From: an uncultured bacterium
Lineage (GTDB): Bacteria > Desulfobacterota > WTBG01
Direction of reading: 5' to 3'
DNA length: 12,797 nt
Assembly (NCBI GenBank): GCA_938024025.1
Contig: CALJBY010000008.1
Span: 1-12,797 of the forward strand
In this document: one piece after another, positions 1 through 8,122 of the stretch
How positions within the stretch are numbered: position 1 is the stretch's first letter
How the letters are laid out: every line of letters begins with the position of its first letter
Made by a program: the position numbers and the translations under genes
The notes under the pieces: generated by a model
What the model saw: only the letters and a program-made list of their open reading frames with translations
What the model was told of the DNA's origin: nothing
The model's database searches: none

Positions 1-1385
1 AGGATCACTACGACTTAGAAAAGGTGAAGGAGCGCATACTGGAGTACCTTGCGGTTAGAAAACTGAAGAAAAAAATGAAAGGGCCTATCCTCTGTTTCGT
101 AGGCCCTCCTGGTGTCGGTAAAACCTCTTTAGGCAAATCAATCGCACGTGCTTTGGGAAGAAAATTTACCAGAATTTCCTTAGGTGGTGTTCGGGACGAA
201 GCAGAAATCCGAGGACACCGCAGGACCTACATTGGCGCCCTGCCCGGTAGGATCATCCAGGGTCTCAAACAGGCAAACAGTAACAACCCCGTGTTCATGA
301 TGGACGAAATAGACAAAGTCGGAGCTGATTTTCGGGGAGATCCTTCGGCTGCACTGTTAGAAGTGCTTGATCCGGAGCAGAATTTCTCCTTTAGCGATCA
401 CTACCTTAACCTCCCCTTTGACCTTTCCAACGTCATGTTTATCACCACTGCCAACCTCGTTGATCCCATTCTCTCTGCCCTTAAAGATCGAATGGAAATC
501 ATTACCATCTCAGGGTACACTGATGAAGAAAAGCTGATGATTGCAAAAAAGTTTCTCCTGCCCCGCCAGCTTGATGAAAACGGTATTAGCAAAGAAAACC
601 TCAAGCTTGCTGACAAAGCCATTCTCATGATGATTTCTCACTATACTCAGGAATCCGGCTTACGAAATCTCGAGCGGGAGATTGCCGCCGTCTGCCGAAA
701 AGTCGCGAGAAGCATAGCAGAAAAAAAACATAAACTGCATCGCATAACAGCTGATAATCTCCATAACTATTTGGGAGTACCTAAATACCTGCCTGAAGTA
801 GAGCAGGAAGTAAGTCAAATAGGAGTTGCCACCGGCCTTGCCTGGACACAGGCAGGGGGAGAAGTCCTCCATGTGGAAGCAACAACCATGAAAGGCAAAG
901 GCAATCTCACTCTGACCGGCCACCTCGGTGATGTCATGAAAGAATCAGCCCAGGCAGCCTTAAGCTTTGCCCGTTCTAAAGCAAAAGAATTACACATTAA
1001 CCCCGCTTTCCATGAAAAACTGGACCTGCACATTCACGTACCGGCCGGTGCTATTCCAAAAGACGGTCCTTCCGCAGGTGTTACCATGGCAACGGCTGTA
1101 ATCTCTTCACTTACTAAAACACCGGTACAGAAAGATGTAGCCATGACGGGAGAAATTACTCTGCGGGGGAGAATATTGCCCGTAGGAGGTCTGAAGGAAA
1201 AGTCCCTCGGTGCTATACGTGCAAAGATAAAAACCATGATCGTTCCGGAAAGAAACAAAAAAGATCTTGAAGAAATCCCTGATAATATCAAGAAGAAACT
1301 TAACTATGTCTTTGCCAGTACTATGGACGATGTCCTCCATAACGCTCTACAACACAACAAAAAAACCTCTAAAAAGAAGAAGTAG
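1..1385 (+). CDS. lon: ATP-dependent protease Lon, 5'-truncated by window edge
   Basis: Lon is a cytoplasmic ATP-driven serine protease that degrades misfolded and regulatory proteins. The frame is open to the left edge (first whole codon at 3), so the N-terminal substrate-binding domain lies outside the window; the GTG at 24 is internal. Counting residues from that GTG, the AAA+ module has Walker A GPPGVGKT at 27-34 (bases 102-125), Walker B FMMDEID at 91-97 and a sensor-1 region TTAN at 141-144. The protease domain follows with PKDGPSAG at 345-352. By alignment with E. coli Lon, Ser350 is the nucleophile and Lys393 in GGLKEK completes the Ser-Lys dyad, so the enzyme should be active. The protein ends in a lysine-rich tail (KKTSKKKK). 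The stop codon directly abuts the next start. The family call is secure; only the missing N-terminus limits it. Confidence 0.97.
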   Translation, partial: DHYDLEKVKERILEYLAVRKLKKKMKGPILCFVGPPGVGKTSLGKSIARALGRKFTRISLGGVRDEAEIRGHRRTYIGALPGRIIQGLKQANSNNPVFMMDEIDKVGADFRGDPSAALLEVLDPEQNFSFSDHYLNLPFDLSNVMFITTANLVDPILSALKDRMEIITISGYTDEEKLMIAKKFLLPRQLDENGISKENLKLADKAILMMISHYTQESGLRNLEREIAAVCRKVARSIAEKKHKLHRITADNLHNYLGVPKYLPEVEQEVSQIGVATGLAWTQAGGEVLHVEATTMKGKGNLTLTGHLGDVMKESAQAALSFARSKAKELHINPAFHEKLDLHIHVPAGAIPKDGPSAGVTMATAVISSLTKTPVQKDVAMTGEITLRGRILPVGGLKEKSLGAIRAKIKTMIVPERNKKDLEEIPDNIKKKLNYVFASTMDDVLHNALQHNKKTSKKKK

Positions 1386-2399
1386 GTGGACATCAAAGAC
1401 GTAGGTGAATCTAACCTGATTCAGCGGATTGCCGATACCTATCGACCATCCCACTCATCCATTATCGTCGGCATCGGTGACGACGCTGCCGCGTTAAGCG
1501 TTTCCAGCCAGACCGTTCTCCTTACAACCTGTGATCTATTAGTAGAAGACGTGCATTTTGATCTCAGCTTCACCGACAGCTATTACCTGGGGAGAAAAGC
1601 ACTTGCAGTGAATCTAAGTGATATTGCCGCCATGGGAGGAACTGCCCGGTATTTTCTCGTTTCTCTGGCTCTGCCGCCCCACCTCTCTCTCTCATTTGTT
1701 GACGATCTTTACCGTGGGATGATGGAACTGGCAGATGAATGCCACACGCAGCTTGTTGGCGGGGATACAAATGCTTCACCGTCTACACTCATGATTGCTA
1801 TTACCGTGTTAGGAGAAGCACATCCCGACAACCTGCTCAAACGGAACGGCGCTCAGGCGGGTGACTCCATTTTTGTAACCGGCACGCTCGGAGATGCCGC
1901 TCTCGGTCTTCTCCTCTTACAAAACGGTCCTCCCCACACTGCTCCTTCAACGGTCCACACGCTCATTGCCAGACACCGCTCACCCCTCCCCCGGCTCACA
2001 GAAGGGAAAAAACTTGCGGACAATCATCTTGCTTCTGCCATGATTGACATTAGTGACGGGCTGCTCACCGATCTCAGACGAATCCTCACGGCGAGTAACA
2101 AGGGTGCAACGGTCTTCCTCTCCCAACTCCCGCACTCAAAGGATTTCGAACAAAACCACCTCTATCCTGAAAAAACTAAAATCGATTGTGCCCTGGCAGG
2201 AGGAGAAGACTATGAACTCCTCTTTACTGCACACCCCAGCAAGGAAAAGGAAATCCTCCGTTCAAGCACAACAGGAGACGCTCCTATCACAAAGATCGGC
2301 GAAGTGAACGATTCTCAGGAACTCGTTGTTCTCGATCACGATCAGAAACCATACCCGGTATCTCATTTGGGTTATGATCATTTTCTCTCTACGAGATAA
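1386..2399 (+). CDS. thiL: Thiamine-monophosphate kinase
   Basis: ThiL phosphorylates thiamine monophosphate with ATP to give thiamine diphosphate, the active cofactor, in the cytoplasm. The 337-residue product has the usual family length and the expected motif order: GDDAA at 31-35, CDLLVEDVHF at 49-58, NLSDIAAMGG at 76-85, GGDT at 125-128, DISDGL at 221-226 and GGEDYEL at 272-278. The Asp-rich motifs bind Mg-ATP and substrate in this PurM-like fold, and all are intact. The start is a GTG immediately after the lon stop codon, with no gap. The purine-rich end of lon (AAGAAGAAG) is the only ribosome-binding signal, so translation is probably coupled to lon. No other thiamine gene is in the window, so thiL appears to sit here as part of a mixed operon. 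Confidence 0.96.
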   Translation: MDIKDVGESNLIQRIADTYRPSHSSIIVGIGDDAAALSVSSQTVLLTTCDLLVEDVHFDLSFTDSYYLGRKALAVNLSDIAAMGGTARYFLVSLALPPHLSLSFVDDLYRGMMELADECHTQLVGGDTNASPSTLMIAITVLGEAHPDNLLKRNGAQAGDSIFVTGTLGDAALGLLLLQNGPPHTAPSTVHTLIARHRSPLPRLTEGKKLADNHLASAMIDISDGLLTDLRRILTASNKGATVFLSQLPHSKDFEQNHLYPEKTKIDCALAGGEDYELLFTAHPSKEKEILRSSTTGDAPITKIGEVNDSQELVVLDHDQKPYPVSHLGYDHFLSTR

Positions 2400-2423
2400 A
2401 ACCTTTCCGCATTACTTAAAATC

Positions 2424-3452
2424 TTGGAACTTGTAATCGTTATCAAAATAATCGCAATTTTTGTCCTGCTCTGTTTTTCTGCTTTCTTTTCAGGCTCAGA
2501 GACAGCCCTCTTCTCTTTGGGATCTATCAAGCTCCACCAGCTCAAGGAATCGAAGCATCCTAAAGCAGCCCTTGTCCTTGAACTGCTCGAAAAACCACGC
2601 CGTCTTCTGATCTCCATTCTGGTAGGAAATGAATTCATCAATATCACGGCCTCGGCCCTGGCGGCATCATTGTGCATCTCTCTTCTTGGCAATCAGGGAA
2701 AATGGCTCGCGGTGGCCATTATGGTTCCCCTCATCCTCCTCTTTGGAGAGGTGCTCCCCAAAACCATAGCAGTTTCAAAGAGTGAACAATTTTCCCTCCG
2801 GGTCGCACAACCGCTCAGCATATTTGCCACTATCGTTTTTCCCGTCAGGTGGATCATTAGACAGGTAGTGGACCGGATAACATCCCTTCTCGGCCCCCAC
2901 TCAAAACCGGATGAAAGCATCTATCATGAAGAAGAGTTCAAGGAACTGGTTGAGGTAGGCCACAAGGAAGGAGTTCTGGAAAAAGAAGAGCGTGAAATGA
3001 TCCACAAGATACTCGACTTCAGCGATACCCTGGTATCCTCCATAATGATTCCCCGTGAACACATGGTCACCCTACCCTATGATTTAGACAGGACCTCCCT
3101 TATAAAAGAAATAAAGGAACAGCACTTTTCACGCATACCGATTTACCGGCAGGAGAAAAATAATTTCATTGGTGTTTTATACGCCAAGGATCTTCTTGCC
3201 GTAAACGAAGCAGAAGTGCCATCGGGCGCTCCTGTGGAGCATATCCTGCGGCCTCCCTACCTGGTGCCACAGGATAAAAAGATCCCTGACCTTCTCAAAG
3301 AATTTCAGGATAAAAGGATACACCTCGCTCTCGTCGTTAATGAACATGGCACCACTGTAGGACTGGTCACCATGGAAGATCTCCTGGAAGAAATTTTCGG
3401 TGAAATCTATGATGAATTTGATGATGAATTGAACACGGAGAAAAAACAGTAG
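2424..3452 (+). CDS. CNNM/CorC-family membrane protein with CBS pair, short form
   Basis: This is a hemolysin-C/CorC-like protein of the CNNM family, whose members are linked to Mg2+ or other divalent-cation efflux at the inner membrane. The N-terminal CNNM (DUF21) domain has hydrophobic helices near residues 3-22, 62-86, 94-116 and 127-150, with conserved SGSETALFS at 23-31 and GEVLPKT at 108-114. A CBS pair follows at about 205-260 and 275-330. The product is 342 residues and stops soon after the second CBS, so it lacks the C-terminal CorC_HlyC domain that the next gene carries. The start is uncertain: TTG at 2424 is the only common start codon that keeps the first helix, and no Shine-Dalgarno is visible. 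It lies in the same frame as thiL, whose TAA stop is 24 bases upstream. Ion specificity cannot be read from sequence. Confidence 0.9.
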   Translation: MELVIVIKIIAIFVLLCFSAFFSGSETALFSLGSIKLHQLKESKHPKAALVLELLEKPRRLLISILVGNEFINITASALAASLCISLLGNQGKWLAVAIMVPLILLFGEVLPKTIAVSKSEQFSLRVAQPLSIFATIVFPVRWIIRQVVDRITSLLGPHSKPDESIYHEEEFKELVEVGHKEGVLEKEEREMIHKILDFSDTLVSSIMIPREHMVTLPYDLDRTSLIKEIKEQHFSRIPIYRQEKNNFIGVLYAKDLLAVNEAEVPSGAPVEHILRPPYLVPQDKKIPDLLKEFQDKRIHLALVVNEHGTTVGLVTMEDLLEEIFGEIYDEFDDELNTEKKQ

Positions 3453-3453
3453 C

Positions 3454-4728
3454 ATGACCATTTTCGTGTACGCCGTCATTTTCATACTCTGTCTTCTCTT
3501 AGAGGCCTTCTCTTCAGGGTCAGAAATTGCCCTTATTGCCGCTAATACTAAAAAAATCAGAAAAGCAAAACATCTGTCACCGCAACGAATAAAGATAACC
3601 TTAAAACTGCTCAAGAACCGCGAACGACTTTTAGCGACAACGCTTTGTGGCACCAACCTTGCCGTAGTGACCAATTCCATTTTAATTACCTCATTTTTTA
3701 TTGGGATTCTTGGTGAAAAAGGAGAACTCTACGCCGTACTCATACTCTCCCCGCTCCTGCTTGTTTTTGGTGAAATCATTCCAAAGACCATTTTCCAACA
3801 GCGTGCCACCGCTATCGCGCCCTGGATTTCATACCCTGTATGGCTCGCTTCCTACCTCTTCTACCCGCTCGCCGTACTCGTAACAAAGGCAACAAATTGT
3901 ATCTTCTTCTTCGCGGGCACCAAAAAACCAAAAGATACACCCTTTGTCACCCGTGAAGAATTGAGGCTGATTCTCAAAATGAGTAAACGGGGAAGCGATT
4001 TAACCACCAGTGAAGTCACCATGATTGACCGTCTCTTTGATTTTTCCCGTACCGTGGTTAAAGAAGCAATGATTCCCCTTATTGAGGTCACCGCTGTCGA
4101 GGACACAACGGCAGTCACCGAAGCAATCGCAACCATTGCACAAAAGGGTTACTCACGGCTTCCTATCTACCACGAAAGAATTGATAACATCATCGGCATT
4201 GTAAACAGTTTCGACCTCCTTGATGCACAGCACAACAATCAGTCCATCAACTCACTGATTCGTACCATACCCTATGTGCCCGAATCAAAACCAATCGGTG
4301 AACTACTGATTGAGCTGCAGAAAAAGAGAACCCATCTGGCAATTGTAGTTGATGAATACGGTGGAACCGTCGGCATCATTACTATCGAGGATATCCTGGA
4401 AGAAATCGTGGGAGAAATTCAAGACGAATACGACGCTGACCAGAGGCTCTACCGTAAAACGGGATGGAATAAATACCGCATTAATGCACGGATGGAAATA
4501 GACCAGCTGCGCGAACATCTTTCCCTATCCCTCCCCGAGGGTGACTTCGAAACACTTGGTGGATTTCTCCTGGAACAGTTTGGACACATTCCAAAACCAG
4601 GAGAAACCGTCGTCTACCAGAACTACACCTTCACCATTGCAAGTTCTGACGAGCGCTCTATTGGTGAAGTAGGTGTAAAAATTGATAAACAGGCAACCGA
4701 TCAACCGCTTACCCCGCACGAGGATTAA
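3454..4728 (+). CDS. CNNM/CorC-family membrane protein, full-length form
   Basis: This is a second CNNM/CorC-like protein (424 residues), separated from the first by a single base and presumably arisen by tandem duplication. It has a CNNM domain with helices near 3-20, 60-85, 92-115 and 123-155, and conserved SGSEIAL at 21-27 and GEIIPKT at 106-112. A CBS pair lies at about 200-260 and 270-325, ending with [18 protein letters not shown] CorC_HlyC (transporter-associated) domain follows at about 335-412, marked by [12 protein letters not shown] and GHIPKPGE. It probably acts in divalent-cation (Mg2+/Co2+) efflux or its regulation, with the CBS pair sensing nucleotide. Start ATG at 3454; a GGAG at 3437-3440 is rather far upstream (13 bases), so coupling to the upstream gene is likely. 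Paired CNNM genes commonly work together, so a heterodimer is plausible but inferred. Confidence 0.93.
   Translation: MTIFVYAVIFILCLLLEAFSSGSEIALIAANTKKIRKAKHLSPQRIKITLKLLKNRERLLATTLCGTNLAVVTNSILITSFFIGILGEKGELYAVLILSPLLLVFGEIIPKTIFQQRATAIAPWISYPVWLASYLFYPLAVLVTKATNCIFFFAGTKKPKDTPFVTREELRLILKMSKRGSDLTTSEVTMIDRLFDFSRTVVKEAMIPLIEVTAVEDTTAVTEAIATIAQKGYSRLPIYHERIDNIIGIVNSFDLLDAQHNNQSINSLIRTIPYVPESKPIGELLIELQKKRTHLAIVVDEYGGTVGIITIEDILEEIVGEIQDEYDADQRLYRKTGWNKYRINARMEIDQLREHLSLSLPEGDFETLGGFLLEQFGHIPKPGETVVYQNYTFTIASSDERSIGEVGVKIDKQATDQPLTPHED
4720..4723 (+). promoter_or_regulatory. Ribosome-binding site deciding the larB start
   Basis: GAGG sits six bases before the ATG at 4730, inside the last codons of the upstream CNNM gene. 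It supports 4730 as the start rather than an in-frame codon at 4682 that would lie within the upstream coding sequence. Confidence 0.7.
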
Positions 4729-4729
4729 T

Positions 4730-5479
4730 ATGAAACCAGAAGACATACGCAGCATTCTTGAAGGCGTCAAACGAGGAGACATCTCTATAGACAAGGGGCT
4801 CCACAGGTTAAAAACCTTACCCCTCGAAGACATTGGTTTTGCGACCCTTGATCACCATCGTTCCTTACGCAAAGGTTTTCCTGAGGTCATTTGGGGAGCA
4901 GGAAAAACGGCCGCACAAATACTCACTATCATCAAAAAAATGCTCACAAAAAAACATCCTATTTTAGTCACCCGGGTTGATTCCCGTAAGGCAGCTCACA
5001 TAAAAAAGTCCCTTCCCGCTGCTACCTATCACCCTGCTTCACGGCTAGTGACGCTTAACGCCACAACAATCCCCAAAAGAGGTAAAGGCACTATCCTCGT
5101 AATTTCAGCAGGAACATCCGACATCCCTGTTGCAGAAGAGGCACTGATTACTGCGGGTATCATGGGAAACACGGTTGCTCATCTCTATGACGTAGGTGTC
5201 GCTGGCATTCACCGCCTGGTAGATAAAAAAGATACCCTCGAGGCTGCCGCCGTCCTCATTGTGGTAGCAGGAATGGAGGGTGCGCTACCGAGTGTAATTG
5301 GTGGATTAGTGGATAAACCGATAATTGCAGTCCCCACAAGCACAGGTTATGGCACCGGGTTTGGGGGAATTGCAGCGTTACTCTCCATGCTTAACTCGTG
5401 CGCATCAGGAATAGCCGTAGTAAACATTGACAACGGATTTGGAGCAGGGTATATTGCAAGCCTTATTAATAAGGTCTAG
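4730..5479 (+). CDS. larB: LarB, nickel-pincer cofactor biosynthesis carboxylase/hydrolase
   Basis: LarB carboxylates nicotinic acid adenine dinucleotide and releases AMP, giving pyridinium-3,5-biscarboxylic acid mononucleotide, the first step to the nickel-pincer nucleotide cofactor of lactate racemase and related enzymes. The 249-residue protein has the family signatures: DHHRSLRKGFPEVIWGAGK at 41-59, SAGTSDIPVAEEA at 126-138, GMEGALPSVIGGLVDKP at 181-197, PTSTGYG at 202-208 and NIDNGFGAG at 232-240. The second half is the PurE (AIR carboxylase)-like domain. The start ATG at 4730 follows the preceding stop by one base. larC comes nine bases downstream, as is common. LarE (sulfur insertion) and LarA (the racemase) are not in the window, so they are either elsewhere in the genome or the cofactor serves another LarA-like enzyme. 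Confidence 0.96.
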   Translation: MKPEDIRSILEGVKRGDISIDKGLHRLKTLPLEDIGFATLDHHRSLRKGFPEVIWGAGKTAAQILTIIKKMLTKKHPILVTRVDSRKAAHIKKSLPAATYHPASRLVTLNATTIPKRGKGTILVISAGTSDIPVAEEALITAGIMGNTVAHLYDVGVAGIHRLVDKKDTLEAAAVLIVVAGMEGALPSVIGGLVDKPIIAVPTSTGYGTGFGGIAALLSMLNSCASGIAVVNIDNGFGAGYIASLINKV

Positions 5480-5488
5480 GTTGTCTAC

Positions 5489-6676
5489 ATGAATATTGCC
5501 TATATTGACTGTTTTTCAGGTATCAGTGGAGATATGTTTCTCGGTGCCCTGGTGGACTGTGGCCTTCCCCGTAAGATACTCAAGCAAGAGCTTGCAGGTT
5601 TATCCGTGGGTCCCTATTCCATCCGATTCACTACCGAACAAAGGATGCATATCAGCGGCTGCCGCGTACACATAAAAGCAGACACAAAACACCACCATCA
5701 CAGGAGCCTGACGGCAATCAAGCGCATGATAACAAAAAGCCCCCTCAGTAAGCAGGTAAAGCAGTTAAGCATCTCTGTCTTTGAACGCTTAGCTCAGGTT
5801 GAATCAAAAATTCACCGTACCAGGGTATCGGACATTCATTTCCATGAAGTGGGCGCTCTTGATTCCATTATCGACATCGTGGGGACAGCCATTGGAATTG
5901 ATTACTTTAAGCTCGACAGGATATATGCCTCTCCGATTCCCCTCGGGTCGGGATTTACTACGAGCGAACACGGTGTTATTCCTCTGCCCGCTCCTGCCAC
6001 GCTGGCACTTTTAAAGGGGGTACCTGTGTTCGGCACTCCACTCCGGGCTGAACTGGTTACGCCAACCGGCGCTGCCCTTCTCACCAGTCTCACCAAGCAC
6101 TATGGACCGATGCCCCCCATGAAAATAGCAAGGATAGGTTACGGCGTGGGGAGTAGAATTATTAAAGACCGACCGAACACACTCCGTATCGCAGTAGGTG
6201 AGCACGGCGATGAACAAGAAGCCGACCAGGTACTTATTCTTGAAGCACATATTGATGACATGAACCCCGAGATGTATGACTACCTGATGGAACGTCTCTT
6301 GAAAAAAGGGGCGCTTGACGTATCCTTTTCCCCCCTCCAGATGAAAAAAAACCGCCCCGGCGTTTTACTGAAAGTTATCTGCTCTCCTGAAAAAAAGGAT
6401 GCATGTACCACCATTATATTTCAGGAATCAACCACCTCGGGCATACGGTTTTATCAGGCAGATAGAATAAAGCTTATACGAAAAACCAAGGTAATCACCA
6501 CTCCCTATGGTAGACTTTCTGTGAAAGTATTCAACAGTCCCGGCGGCGGCTATTTCGCTTCACCCGAGTATGACCAGTGCAAAAAAATAGCCCAAAAACA
6601 TGGCATCCCCCTAAAAAAAGTCTACCTGGATCTAACACAGTTGCTCCCCCCGCTCAACACCAAATTCAGACTATAG
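5489..6676 (+). CDS. larC: LarC, nickel insertion protein for the nickel-pincer cofactor
   Basis: LarC is a CTP-dependent cyclometallase that inserts nickel into the pincer nucleotide, the last step of cofactor synthesis. The 395-residue product is one continuous frame with all main motifs: CFSGISGDM at 8-16, a histidine cluster HHHH at 68-71 likely to bind metal, HFHEVGALDSIIDIVG at 117-132, ELVTPTGAA at 188-196, HIDDMNPE at 254-261 (usually NIDDMNPE) and MKKNRPG at 285-291. In Lactiplantibacillus plantarum, larC is split and needs a programmed frameshift; here both parts are fused. The start ATG at 5489 has only a weak TAGG eight bases upstream, so coupling to larB is likely. It ends the tightly packed run that began with lon. 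Confidence 0.96.
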   Translation: MNIAYIDCFSGISGDMFLGALVDCGLPRKILKQELAGLSVGPYSIRFTTEQRMHISGCRVHIKADTKHHHHRSLTAIKRMITKSPLSKQVKQLSISVFERLAQVESKIHRTRVSDIHFHEVGALDSIIDIVGTAIGIDYFKLDRIYASPIPLGSGFTTSEHGVIPLPAPATLALLKGVPVFGTPLRAELVTPTGAALLTSLTKHYGPMPPMKIARIGYGVGSRIIKDRPNTLRIAVGEHGDEQEADQVLILEAHIDDMNPEMYDYLMERLLKKGALDVSFSPLQMKKNRPGVLLKVICSPEKKDACTTIIFQESTTSGIRFYQADRIKLIRKTKVITTPYGRLSVKVFNSPGGGYFASPEYDQCKKIAQKHGIPLKKVYLDLTQLLPPLNTKFRL

Positions 6677-6734
6677 CCCGGCACGCTTTTTTACACGCAC
6701 GTGTTCAGCGGAAATATTCATCATTTCACCGTAT

Positions 6735-7928
6735 ATGACTACTGAATCAAAAACTCGAAAAAAAATTTTTTTTGTGCTTTTTATCTCCCTTTTCAGTTGC
6801 ATGCTGGGTGTGGGAATCATTGTGCCCATTTTACCTCTCTATGCCGAAACCCTGGGAGCAACCGGTTTATGGTTAGGAGCCATCTTTGCAGCTTTCTCAC
6901 TTACCCGAAGTATTTCCATGCCACTCGTTGGACGTTTTTCCGACCGGCTGGGAAGAAAAAGGTTTATTGCCTCCGGACTGCTGATTTACACACTTTCCTC
7001 CCTGGGATACATCTATGCCAGTAGTGCAGTAGAGTTAATTGTGATTCGTGTCATTCAAGGCTTCTCATCTGCAATGATTATTCCCATTGCCATGGCATTT
7101 ATCGCTGACATCGCACCTCCCGACAAGGAAGGAAGCTATATGGGAATCTTCACTATGGCCCTTTTTCTTGGTTTTGGCTGTGGGCCTATCCTGGGGGGTC
7201 TGATGAAGGATCTTATCAGTATGGAAGCAGATTTCCTCATCATGGGGGGACTCTGTCTTCTCGCCCTTGTTCTGGTGCTGATCTACCTTCCCCGATCCAG
7301 CAGCATCCAGAAAAACCAACCCCCGTTAGACATCCCTTTCAGAACTATTCTTCAGAGCAGAAGCATTACGGCTATCTGCTTCTACCGTTTTTCCAACGCC
7401 TTTTGCAGGGGCAGTATCATGACCTTTCTTCCCCTCTACGCATACAACAGTTTACACCTCAGCGGCTCACAGATCGGTCTTGTTATTGCTTCGAGTATCC
7501 TCCTCACTGCTTTTCTGCAGCTTCCCTCTGGAAAACTGGCAGATAAGGTTAACCGTAAAATGCTGGTTATTGTAGGAAGTCTCCTCTACTTTTTTATCGT
7601 TCCCTTTATTCCCTATACCGCAGATTTCATCCAGCTACTCTCTCTCAATATCGCCCTGGGTTTTCTTGGAGCACTCTCACTGCCTGCCGCCAGTGCACTA
7701 ACGGTTACAGAAGGGAAGAACTTCGGCATGGGATCAACCATGGCGATCTTTAATGTTGCGATGAGTGTGGGGCTGGCCATTGGTCCCCTCACCTCAGGAA
7801 TAATCCTTGACCTTTACGGATTATCGGGTGTTTTCTACTTCTGTACTATTTTAGGCTTTCTGAGTACCGGTATAGTTTCCTGGCTGTTTTTCAGACCTTC
7901 TGCCCCTGCAGACAACAATGCGAGGTAA
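6735..7928 (+). CDS. MFS transporter, 12-helix drug:H+ antiporter type
   Basis: This is a major facilitator superfamily inner-membrane transporter of 397 residues with about 12 predicted helices in two six-helix halves. MFS motif A is clear in the loop after helix 2 (GRFSDRLGRKR at 66-76) and its counterpart recurs in the second half (GKLADKVNRK at 266-275). The antiporter motif C is present as GFGCGPILGG at 146-155, which points to proton-driven export as in the DHA1 group (small drugs, metabolites or siderophores). The substrate cannot be deduced. The start ATG at 6735 puts a short charged N-terminus before helix 1; no Shine-Dalgarno is visible in the 58-base gap after larC. It may be cotranscribed with larC, or use an unrecognised promoter in the gap. 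A role in nickel or lactate handling is possible by location only. Confidence 0.92.
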   Translation: MTTESKTRKKIFFVLFISLFSCMLGVGIIVPILPLYAETLGATGLWLGAIFAAFSLTRSISMPLVGRFSDRLGRKRFIASGLLIYTLSSLGYIYASSAVELIVIRVIQGFSSAMIIPIAMAFIADIAPPDKEGSYMGIFTMALFLGFGCGPILGGLMKDLISMEADFLIMGGLCLLALVLVLIYLPRSSSIQKNQPPLDIPFRTILQSRSITAICFYRFSNAFCRGSIMTFLPLYAYNSLHLSGSQIGLVIASSILLTAFLQLPSGKLADKVNRKMLVIVGSLLYFFIVPFIPYTADFIQLLSLNIALGFLGALSLPAASALTVTEGKNFGMGSTMAIFNVAMSVGLAIGPLTSGIILDLYGLSGVFYFCTILGFLSTGIVSWLFFRPSAPADNNAR

Positions 7929-7946
7929 CCCATAGGCATTAGTCAT

Positions 7947-7975
7947 TTGACATCATCACCCCTTTTCCTTATACT
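7947..7975 (+). promoter_or_regulatory. Near-consensus sigma-70 promoter for the lipoprotein gene
   Basis: A perfect -35 TTGACA at 7947-7952 is followed by a 17-base spacer and a -10 TATACT at 7970-7975 (5 of 6 matches). Transcription would begin near 7980-7983, giving a leader of about 140 nt before the lipoprotein ATG. It lies just downstream of the MFS stop codon, so the lipoprotein is probably an independent, well-expressed unit. Confidence 0.75.
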
Positions 7976-7979
7976 CCTT

Positions 7980-8105
7980 ATGAGTGCGCAACACGACAAT
8001 CTGTTTTACGCAATTAATAGTATGTTTCCCTGTGCTATCCCGATGACATTCGACTGCGTTCCGACTCCAACCCTGTCACCATCACCTGCACTGCTCGTAC
8101 AGTGA
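7980..8105 (+). CDS. Possible 41-codon leader ORF in the lipoprotein mRNA leader
   Basis: An ATG at 7980 opens a 41-codon frame ending with TGA at 8103-8105. Internal in-frame ATGs occur at 8022 and 8043. It starts at about the predicted transcription start, so it could be read only as a leaderless message or from an internal ATG; none has a Shine-Dalgarno. The product is Pro/Ser/Thr-rich at its end (TPTLSPSP), has no known motif and shows no run of one amino acid as attenuator peptides do. Its stop overlaps the GTG at 8102. It may be chance, so confidence is low. Confidence 0.15.
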   Translation: MSAQHDNLFYAINSMFPCAIPMTFDCVPTPTLSPSPALLVQ

Positions 8106-8122
8106 TAAAGGATCTCAAAGAA

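Noticed and set aside
3177..3680. 167-codon frame on the - strand
   Set aside because: Spans the junction of the two CNNM genes in antisense and shows no family features.
4682..4729. Upstream extension of larB to a codon at 4682
   Set aside because: It would overlap the CNNM coding sequence and lacks a ribosome site; the ATG at 4730 has GAGG at good spacing and gives the usual LarB N-terminus.
6677..6734. Possible terminator after larC
   Set aside because: There is a run of T but no stable stem in front of it; the ACACG/CGTGT dyad comes after the T-run and has a two-base loop.
8102..8122. GTG start for the lipoprotein seven codons upstream
   Set aside because: No Shine-Dalgarno before it, while AAAGGA precedes the ATG at 8123 and the shorter signal peptide is more typical.
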